Of a stretch of DNA of 5,112 nucleotides, positions 1 to 5,112 are shown in pieces. The position numbers were made by a program, and so were the translations under genes. Positions within the stretch are counted from its first letter, which is position 1. Every line of letters begins with the position of its first letter. Source of the DNA: Bacillota bacterium (GTDB lineage: Bacteria > Bacillota > Negativicutes > Sporomusales > Sporomusaceae); NCBI GenBank assembly GCA_023388195.1, contig JAEWGR010000178.1:1-5112 (forward strand). The letters are read 5' to 3'. The notes under the pieces are model-generated. The model saw only the letters and a program-made list of their open reading frames with translations. It had not been told where the DNA came from and ran no database searches.

Positions 1-958
1 GGCTAACCTCCATCGATATGCCCATGATCCTGCCTTCCAGGCGTCTGTTAAAGAGGTTAAACAGGCCAATAAGGCCAAGCTGGCTACGTATATCAAAGAC
101 AAAATGGCAATACCAGTTGATATTAATTCGATTTTCGATGTGCAGGTAAAACGCATTCACGCCTATAAACGGCAGACTCTGAACGCGCTGCATATTCTGG
201 ACTTATATAACCGGCTTAAGGCCGATCCTGCTGCCGATATTGAGCCGCGAACCTTTATTTTTGGCGGTAAATCGGCTACCGGCTACTATCTGGCCAAGCG
301 TATTATTAAGTTTATCAACACACTCGCGCAGGTAATTAATAATGATCCGGTTATAGGGGGCAGGATCAAAGTCATTTTTCTGGAAAACTACAGTGTGTCC
401 TTGGCAGAACTGATTATGCCAGCGGCTGATGTCAGTGAACAGATATCAACAGCCAGCCGGGAGGCGTCAGGTACCGGGAATATGAAATTTATGATGAACG
501 GCGCTGTCACCATTGGTACCCTGGATGGGGCTAATATTGAGATCCGCGATGAGGTAGGCGATAATAATATTATCATTTTTGGCCTGACCGCTGCTGAGGT
601 GCTGAATTATTACAAATATGGCGGTTATAATGCCTTGGAAATCTATCAGGGAAATCCCCGGCTGCGAACGGTGGTTGACCAATTAATGAACGGTTTTTTA
701 CCGGTCAGCCCCGATGAGTTTGACAGTATCCATCACTCTTTGCTGCGTGCTAATGACGAATATTTTGTTCTCCGGGATTTTGCCGATTATGCGGCCGCAC
801 AGGACCGGGCGGCCTGTTTGTACCGGGATCAAAGCCGGTGGCAGGCGATGGCCATTAATAATATCGCTTTTTCCGGGCGTTTTGCCAGTGACCGGACTGT
901 GTCCGAATATGCGATTGGCATCTGGGGGATTAAGCCGGTAGTCATTAGGGAAAGTTAA
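1..958 (+). CDS. glgP: Glycogen/maltodextrin phosphorylase, C-terminal part (5' end outside window)
   Basis: GlgP (GT35 family) uses phosphate to cleave alpha-1,4-linked glucose from glycogen or maltodextrin ends, giving glucose-1-phosphate in the cytoplasm. The frame is open from base 2, so the Met codon at 104 is internal: the residues before it (ANLHRYAHD, then KQANKAKLATYI) already match the family. 318 residues are visible, all in the C-terminal domain; roughly 500 N-terminal residues should lie upstream. The motif KRIHAYKRQ is typical of the active-site region. The signature EASGTGNMKFMMNGA spans about 461-505, and its lysine codon (485-487, visible residue 162) corresponds to the pyridoxal-phosphate lysine (Lys680 in rabbit muscle phosphorylase). 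The blocks FLENYSVSLAELIMPAADVS and GTLDGANIEI surround it, and the end SDRTVSEYAIGIWGIKPV is the usual phosphorylase C-terminus. No frameshift or missing catalytic residue is seen. It sits 17 bases before the start of the next gene, so the two are probably cotranscribed. The promoter is not in the window. Confidence 0.97.
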   Translation, partial: ANLHRYAHDPAFQASVKEVKQANKAKLATYIKDKMAIPVDINSIFDVQVKRIHAYKRQTLNALHILDLYNRLKADPAADIEPRTFIFGGKSATGYYLAKRIIKFINTLAQVINNDPVIGGRIKVIFLENYSVSLAELIMPAADVSEQISTASREASGTGNMKFMMNGAVTIGTLDGANIEIRDEVGDNNIIIFGLTAAEVLNYYKYGGYNALEIYQGNPRLRTVVDQLMNGFLPVSPDEFDSIHHSLLRANDEYFVLRDFADYAAAQDRAACLYRDQSRWQAMAINNIAFSGRFASDRTVSEYAIGIWGIKPVVIRES

Positions 959-962
959 TAGT

Positions 963-970
963 GGAGGTGA
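963..970 (+). promoter_or_regulatory. Ribosome-binding site (GGAGGTGA) of the amylase-MalQ fusion
   Basis: GGAGGTGA is an almost ideal Shine-Dalgarno sequence and lies five bases before the ATG at 976. It decides the start. An in-frame GTG at 961 would give a protein five residues longer, but that codon directly abuts and partly precedes the Shine-Dalgarno core and has no such site of its own. The site lies just after the glgP stop (956-958), consistent with two tightly spaced genes in one operon. Confidence 0.9.
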
Positions 971-975
971 CCGGC

Positions 976-3900
976 ATGAATCAATACTGGATAGTACATG
1001 ACTCTCACAATATAGATTTTCGCAGCCCCTTTGGGGCTGTTTCTTGTCATACCGAGATAACATTAAGACTGCTGGTGGCCACGCCTCAGAATTATCGGGT
1101 ACCGCCGGTAGAGTCGGTGATCCTTAGGCAGTGGCAGGACGGGGCCGGCGAGACGGTAACCGCAATGCACCCCATCCAGGAACAGGGTGGCCAGCATCTT
1201 TATCAGACCGTGATCACCGCTCCGCCTGGGCCTGGGGTTATCTGGTATTATTTTATTGTCAGGCAAGGCGGCCAGACCTTTTATTATGGCAACAATGGGG
1301 AAGAGACCGGCGGTGTGGGCCGGATTGCCGATTCGCCGCCACCGTCCTATCAAATCAGTATCTATAAGCCGGGGGCGGTGACGCCCAAATGGTTTAAGCA
1401 TGCCATTGTTTATCAGATTTTTGTTGACCGTTTTTATAACGGTCTGCCTCAAGGTCAAGTCTTGAATCCCCGGTCAGGCACCCTTCTCCATGCCGACTGG
1501 CAGGATACGCCTGTATATACCCGGGATATGGATACAGGGGCGATTATGGCCTATGATTTCTTTGGCGGCAACCTGGCTGGTGTTATAGCCAAATTGCCCT
1601 ATCTGGAGTCTTTGGGTATCACAGCCATTTATTTCAATCCTGTATTTGCCTCTCCGTCGAATCATAAGTACGATACATCGGATTATAAAACAATTGATCC
1701 GATGTTCGGGGATAATGCCCTGTTTGCTGAATTATGCGCCAAGGCCAAGGCTCGGGGGATAGCCGTAATCCTTGACGGTGTATTCAGCCACACCGGCAGC
1801 GACAGTATTTACTTTAACCAGGACAATACCTATGACAGCATCGGTGCCTGCCAATCCACAGATTCACCCTATTATTCGTGGTATAAATTCTCGAAATATC
1901 CGGACGATTATGAGTCCTGGTGGGGGATTGGCACCTTGCCTAATGTCAACGAGAACGATGTGTCCTATCAAAATTTTATTATAGATGCTGCCGACAGTGT
2001 GCTCAGGCAGTGGCTTAAGCTGGGCATTAAAGGCTGGCGCCTGGATGTTGTCGATGAATTGCCGGCGGCTTTTTTAAAGAAATTTTATCAAACATTAAAA
2101 GAAACCGATCCTGATGCCGTTTTAATAGGCGAGGTGTGGGAAGACGCGTCCCATAAAGTGGCCTATGGCGACCTTAGACAGTATTTTAGCGGCACTGAAC
2201 TGGATTCGGTCATGAATTACCCTTTTAGAAAGATCGTTCTTGATTTTATGCTGGGCTGGTGTGATGCACAAGCAGTTCAGCGTGCCCTCTTTAGCTTATT
2301 TGAGAATTATCCCCGGGAAAACTTTTATGCCAATTTGAATATTATTGGCAGTCATGATGTGCCGCGGATATTGACGCTGCTGGGGGAAGCGCAGCCTGAG
2401 GCTTCACAAAGCAAACTTGCTGCCTTTAAGCACCGGCTTACACCTGAGGCGCGGGCACTGGGGCTGACCCGCCTCAAGCTGGTTATGCTGTGGCTGCTGA
2501 CCTTCCCGGGGGCCCCCTGCATTTACTATGGTGATGAGGCCGGCGTTGAGGGGTATACGGATCCTTTAAATCGCCGGACCTACCCCTGGGGCCGGGAAGA
2601 CCGGGAACTGCTGGCCTGGTGCCGTCTGCTTACAGGGCTGCGCCGGCAGTATCCTGTTTTTAGAACCGGTGAGTGGCTGCCGCTGATGGCCGACGGTGAT
2701 GTGTATGGCTATGGACGGCGGATTCGGGGCGGGCAGGATGTATTTGGTGACCTTGAGGCGGATAACACGGCGATTATTATATTTAACCGCAGCCGTAAGG
2801 AGCCGGCGGCAATTAGTATTGATGCCGGCACCTGGTTTGCTGATCAGGACCATATAACCGACGTTTTGTCAGGAGAGAAGGTGCCGGTAGCCGACCACGG
2901 CCAGATTGACCGGATTCTGCCGCCGCTGTCCGGCTGTTTGTTGCTGGGGCAATTGGCTCCAGCCGGCAATGAGAGTAAACGCATAAGCGGCATATTGCTG
3001 CATCCTACTTCGCTCCCGTCGCCGTTCGGCATTGGCGACTTAGGAAAGGAAGCCTATCGGTTTGTGGATTTCCTGGCTGATTCCGGGCAGAAACTATGGC
3101 AGTTCCTGCCGCTGAACCCTGTCGGGTTTGGTGAGTCTCCGTATCAGTGCCTGTCGGCGTTTGCCGGCAATCCGTTGCTTATTGCCCCAGAGAAACTGGT
3201 AACAGCCGGCTGGCTGCGGGAAGCTGAGCTGCCCTATGGCGGCTTTAGGCATGTCGATATACAGAACATTGATTTTCCGCGGGTTAAACTATGGAAGGAA
3301 AAGATCTGCCGGCTGGCTTTTGACCGTTTCCGACACCAGCCGCAGGCGGCCGCATACCAGGATTTTCTGGAAGAGACAGCTTTTTGGCTAGACGACTACG
3401 CCTTGTTTGCGGCTCTTAAGAAACACTTCTGCAGTTTAACATGGCCTGAGTGGGATCGTGATATCAGGCACCGGGAAGTGGCGGCGCTGGAGTATTACCG
3501 TCAGGTGCTTGAGGAAGAGATTGCCTATCAGATGTTTCTGCAGTTTGCTTTCCGGCAGCAATGGCAGGAACTTAAAACCTACGCCAACCACAAGGGGATA
3601 GACCTGTTTGGCGATTTACCCCTGTTTGTTGCTCATGACAGTGCCGATGTCTGGGCTAATCCGCAGTTATTCCAGTTGGATGGTGCCGGTCAGCCTGTTG
3701 CAGTAGCAGGTGTTCCGCCCGACTATTTTAGTGCTACCGGACAACTGTGGGGCAATCCCCTGTATGACTGGGAACAAATGAGGCAGGATGATTATCATTG
3801 GTGGCGGCAGCGTCTCGCGGTGCTGTTAAAGTCAGTGGATCTTATTCGTATTGACCATTTCCGCGGCTTTGAGGCGTACTGGGAGATTCCGGCCGGTGAA

Positions 3901-4488
3901 TTAACGGCCGAGCATGGGCGGTGGGTGTCAGGACCGGGAACTGGTTTTTTTGCCGTGCTGGAGGAATATTTGGGCAGGCTGCCGCTGGTAGCCGAGGATT
4001 TGGGCGTTATTACGCCTGGTGTCAACAGGCTTAAGCATCGATTTGGTTATCCCGGTATGAAAGTATTGCCCTTTAGCTTTGGTGACGGCGGGGCGGCACC
4101 GGATTTTCCTCATAATACCGGCTATAATACGATTGCTTATACCGGTACTCATGACAATGATACCCTGCTGGGCTGGTATCAAAAGCTGGGCAGCAGTGAC
4201 CCCCAGCTCAAGTCCCGCGTGCTGGCCCATCTGGAACGGCTGCAGCTGGGCAGTGACTGGAGTGAGCAAGGTGTATGTGAACAGCTTATCCGGTTAACCT
4301 ATCTCAGTGCCGCCAATACGGTTATTATTCCCCTCCAGGACGTACTTGGTCTGGATAGCCGGGCGCGCATGAACACGCCAGGTACTGTGGGGGACAACTG
4401 GGGTTGGCGGCTGGGGCCGGGAATGCTTACGCAGCAAGCAGTTGTTGAGCGGTTGGCAGGTTGGACTAAAGGCGGCAGACGGGGCTAA
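976..4488 (+). CDS. malQ: Fusion enzyme: GH13 alpha-amylase/neopullulanase-like glycosidase + GH77 4-alpha-glucanotransferase (MalQ)
   Basis: This 1170-residue protein joins two maltodextrin enzymes; numbering is from ATG 976. Residues 1-125 form a beta-rich N-terminal domain like those of cyclomaltodextrinase/neopullulanase enzymes. The GH13 barrel starts near 137 (VYQIFVDRF). It shows region I DGVFSH (Asp267, His272; the usual Asn before His is Ser), LPNVN (321-325), region II GWRLDVVDE with nucleophile Asp357, region III GEVWE with acid/base Glu386, region IV GSHDVPR with Asp461, and then the conserved GAPCIYYGDEAG. A beta C-domain spans about 576-660. Without a stop or internal Met, MalQ begins near 666 (ESKRISGILLHPTSLPSPFG) and is full length at about 505 residues. 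It has GDLPLFV (880-886), TGQLWGNPLYDW (921-932), RIDHFRGF with nucleophile Asp960, VAEDLG with Glu1007, GTHDND with Asp1060 and RMNTPG/NWGWR near the end. All catalytic acids of both enzymes are present. No signal peptide is seen, so a cytoplasmic location is inferred. With GlgP upstream it should recycle limit dextrins and short maltooligosaccharides. The exact specificity of the GH13 half (alpha-1,4 or alpha-1,6) cannot be read from sequence alone. Confidence 0.95.
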   Translation: MNQYWIVHDSHNIDFRSPFGAVSCHTEITLRLLVATPQNYRVPPVESVILRQWQDGAGETVTAMHPIQEQGGQHLYQTVITAPPGPGVIWYYFIVRQGGQTFYYGNNGEETGGVGRIADSPPPSYQISIYKPGAVTPKWFKHAIVYQIFVDRFYNGLPQGQVLNPRSGTLLHADWQDTPVYTRDMDTGAIMAYDFFGGNLAGVIAKLPYLESLGITAIYFNPVFASPSNHKYDTSDYKTIDPMFGDNALFAELCAKAKARGIAVILDGVFSHTGSDSIYFNQDNTYDSIGACQSTDSPYYSWYKFSKYPDDYESWWGIGTLPNVNENDVSYQNFIIDAADSVLRQWLKLGIKGWRLDVVDELPAAFLKKFYQTLKETDPDAVLIGEVWEDASHKVAYGDLRQYFSGTELDSVMNYPFRKIVLDFMLGWCDAQAVQRALFSLFENYPRENFYANLNIIGSHDVPRILTLLGEAQPEASQSKLAAFKHRLTPEARALGLTRLKLVMLWLLTFPGAPCIYYGDEAGVEGYTDPLNRRTYPWGREDRELLAWCRLLTGLRRQYPVFRTGEWLPLMADGDVYGYGRRIRGGQDVFGDLEADNTAIIIFNRSRKEPAAISIDAGTWFADQDHITDVLSGEKVPVADHGQIDRILPPLSGCLLLGQLAPAGNESKRISGILLHPTSLPSPFGIGDLGKEAYRFVDFLADSGQKLWQFLPLNPVGFGESPYQCLSAFAGNPLLIAPEKLVTAGWLREAELPYGGFRHVDIQNIDFPRVKLWKEKICRLAFDRFRHQPQAAAYQDFLEETAFWLDDYALFAALKKHFCSLTWPEWDRDIRHREVAALEYYRQVLEEEIAYQMFLQFAFRQQWQELKTYANHKGIDLFGDLPLFVAHDSADVWANPQLFQLDGAGQPVAVAGVPPDYFSATGQLWGNPLYDWEQMRQDDYHWWRQRLAVLLKSVDLIRIDHFRGFEAYWEIPAGELTAEHGRWVSGPGTGFFAVLEEYLGRLPLVAEDLGVITPGVNRLKHRFGYPGMKVLPFSFGDGGAAPDFPHNTGYNTIAYTGTHDNDTLLGWYQKLGSSDPQLKSRVLAHLERLQLGSDWSEQGVCEQLIRLTYLSAANTVIIPLQDVLGLDSRARMNTPGTVGDNWGWRLGPGMLTQQAVVERLAGWTKGGRRG
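1023..1039 (+). other. Terminator-like hairpin inside the start of the fusion gene
   Basis: CAGCCCC and GGGGCTG form a perfect 7-bp GC-rich stem around a TTT loop, followed at once by TTTCTTGT. It lies 47 bases after the start codon, within codons for residues 16-22 (RSPFGAV). The shape resembles an intrinsic terminator, but the U-tract is broken by C and G. The encoded RSPFGAV looks like a conserved turn of this protein family, so the hairpin may be a by-product of codon choice. The structure is directly visible; any function is inference. Confidence 0.3.
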
Positions 4489-4497
4489 GAACAAAGT

Positions 4498-4533
4498 GTG
4501 CAGCCGCACTACGGTAAGGTGGTGCGGCTGCAC
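4498..4533. terminator. Strong hairpin between convergent genes, probable shared terminator
   Basis: Twelve bases (4498-4509, GTGCAGCCGCAC) pair perfectly with 4522-4533. The stem extends inward by a T-G wobble and two Watson-Crick pairs, giving about 15 bp around a six-base loop (GGTAAG). It begins nine bases after the fusion gene's stop codon and lies 63 bases beyond the stop of the minus-strand gene. The tail on the plus strand (TGGTGATTAAG) is poor in T. The tail on the minus strand (ACTTTGTTCTTA) is richer in T, so it may terminate the collagen-like gene better than the glycogen operon. The rest of the 108-base intergenic stretch (4489-4596) shows no gene; a TTTTTT run at 4579-4584 is too far from the hairpin to act as its tail. 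Confidence 0.72.
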
Positions 4534-4596
4534 TGGTGATTAAGAGGCCCCTTTTAGAAGAATACATGCATAATAAGATTTTTTACTGTACCGGGG

Positions 4597-5112
4597 TTAG
4601 AGAAAACGAATAATATTCATATTCCTGTTGATGGCAGTTGCAGATGTGACATTATTTGCAGTCGTTACAATGACCCGTAGGTCATAGGTGTTTGTTCCGG
4701 TTGCTGTTGCGGTATCAACTTGCGTATTGCATAAGGGGAAACGCTGGGTTCCAGCCGAGGCAATGACTCTTTGAAAAACACGGGTACTTATTAACGTAAC
4801 GGTATTTCTGTATAATCTAATTTCAAAGTTCAGTTCTGAATTGGCGGTGGTAATTGCCTCTACCGACAGGGCATAATCTATCTTTAGATTCTGGTTAATT
4901 GTTACGGGGACGGACGCTATAGAGACAACTATAACCTCTGTATTTAAAGGGGGGTAAACCCCGGTAGATCCCGCTATTTGATTGAAAAACAACGTAGGTG
5001 CAGCCCCTGTGGCGCCAGTGGCCCCTGTAGAGCCGGTAGAACCTGTAGCGCCAGTGGCCCCTGTAGACCCGGTAGCCCCTGTGGCGCCGGTAGCACCAGT
5101 AGCACCAGTAGC
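4597..5112 (-). CDS. Collagen-like repeat protein, C-terminal part (5' end outside window), possible spore-surface protein
   Basis: The minus-strand frame is open from the window edge (5112) to TAA at 4597-4599, giving 171 visible residues. The TTG at 4990-4992 is an internal Leu, not a start, because the frame continues through a collagen-like tract to the window end. Residues 1-37 are Gly-X-Thr triplets (12 glycines, X being Ala or Ser). Residues 38-171 form a non-repetitive domain starting APTLFFNQIAGSTGVYPP. It has many alternating hydrophobic stretches (TEVIVVSIASVPVTI, LNFEIRLYRNTVTLI, YDLRVIVTTA), one Cys (PLCNTQV) and the end NRNMNIIRFL. No membrane segment or cell-wall anchor is visible. 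The arrangement, a Gly-X-Thr stalk with a C-terminal beta-rich head, recalls BclA-type exosporium glycoproteins of Bacillus and related clostridial proteins, whose threonines carry sugars. I do not recognise the head domain as a named family. The spore-surface role is inference; a phage tail-fibre or other surface stalk is the main alternative. The gene converges with the glycogen operon. Confidence 0.85.
   Translation of the reverse strand, partial: ATGATGATGATGATGSTGATGATGSTGSTGATGATGAAPTLFFNQIAGSTGVYPPLNTEVIVVSIASVPVTINQNLKIDYALSVEAITTANSELNFEIRLYRNTVTLISTRVFQRVIASAGTQRFPLCNTQVDTATATGTNTYDLRVIVTTANNVTSATAINRNMNIIRFL
5005..5112 (-). repeat. Collagen-like Gly-Ala/Ser-Thr triplet tract (9-base-scale DNA repeat)
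   Basis: Twelve consecutive triplets of Gly-Ala-Thr or Gly-Ser-Thr are encoded on the minus strand, running off the window end. Every Y position up to the last triplets is Thr and the X position is Ala in most and Ser in three. No proline occurs in the visible tract. At DNA level the third codon positions vary (GGT, GGC, GGG for Gly; ACA, ACC, ACT for Thr), but longer near-copies recur: CGCCAGTGGCCCCTGTAGA occurs twice, near 5013 and 5049 on the plus strand. Such tracts commonly change length by slippage or recombination. Confidence 0.9.

Noticed and set aside
104..106. ATG as the start of a short phosphorylase-like gene
   Set aside because: The frame is open to the window edge and the upstream residues match GlgP, so this Met is internal.
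961..963. GTG as the start of the fusion protein
   Set aside because: It overlaps the first base of the Shine-Dalgarno GGAGGTGA; the ATG at 976 has ideal spacing to that site.
2966..2976. ATGA at 2969-2972 as a start-stop overlap of once separate amylase and MalQ genes
   Set aside because: The ATG is out of frame with MalQ and there is no good ribosome-binding site before it; a frameshift would have to be assumed.
3928..4269. Long minus-strand open frames opposite the fusion gene (also 1063-1458, 2566-2853)
   Set aside because: They lie antisense to well-conserved enzyme domains, resemble no protein family and lack convincing starts; they are shadows of the coding strand.
4951..4962. GGGGTAAACCCC hairpin in the collagen-like gene
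   Set aside because: Only four base pairs, within codons of a good reading frame, with no T-tract.
4982..5112. Plus-strand open frame encoding Pro-Val-Ala/Glu/Asp repeats
   Set aside because: It is the antisense of the collagen-like tract. It opens only after a TGA at 4979-4981, has no ribosome-binding site, and is far shorter than the minus-strand frame, which continues into a well-formed 134-residue domain.
5005..5112. CRISPR-like or tandem-repeat array
   Set aside because: The repetition has a three-codon-position period and encodes Gly-X-Thr triplets; there are no constant repeats with unique spacers.

Overview
The window carries the 3' end of a glycogen phosphorylase gene, a complete gene for a two-enzyme fusion (alpha-amylase family GH13 plus 4-alpha-glucanotransferase GH77), and, on the opposite strand, the 3' part of a gene for a collagen-like surface protein. 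The first two genes point right and form the end of a glycogen-degradation operon. The third points left and converges on them.

Layout: bases 1-958 encode the last 318 residues of GlgP, including the pyridoxal-phosphate lysine. Seventeen bases later, behind a strong Shine-Dalgarno sequence, a 1170-residue protein runs from 976 to 4488. It has an N-terminal beta-rich domain, a GH13 catalytic barrel with all expected acidic residues, a C-terminal beta domain, and then a full-length MalQ joined in frame. The 108-base intergenic stretch 4489-4596 holds one strong hairpin, probably a shared terminator. From 5112 down to 4597 on the minus strand lies a Gly-Ala/Ser-Thr collagen-like tract followed by a 134-residue beta-rich C-terminal domain; the start of this gene is outside the window.

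How the genes fit together (inference from family knowledge): GlgP would release glucose-1-phosphate from glycogen chain ends and stall near branches or on short chains. The GH13 half would hydrolyse maltodextrins or limit dextrins. The GH77 half would disproportionate short maltooligosaccharides into longer chains that GlgP can attack again. No signal peptide is visible on the fusion, so the pathway is expected to be cytoplasmic. The collagen-like gene is transcribed separately and probably has an unrelated role at the spore or cell surface.

Organism: mid-range GC, a GGAGGTGA ribosome-binding site and a BclA-like Gly-X-Thr collagen protein suggest a spore-forming Firmicute. The style resembles Sporomusa/Pelosinus-type Negativicutes, but this is an impression, not a demonstrated assignment. 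I found no CRISPR array, insertion sequence, tRNA or rRNA gene, and nothing that clearly amounts to a new biological system. The most notable items are the enzyme fusion, a possible internal start for its MalQ half, and the proline-free collagen tract.
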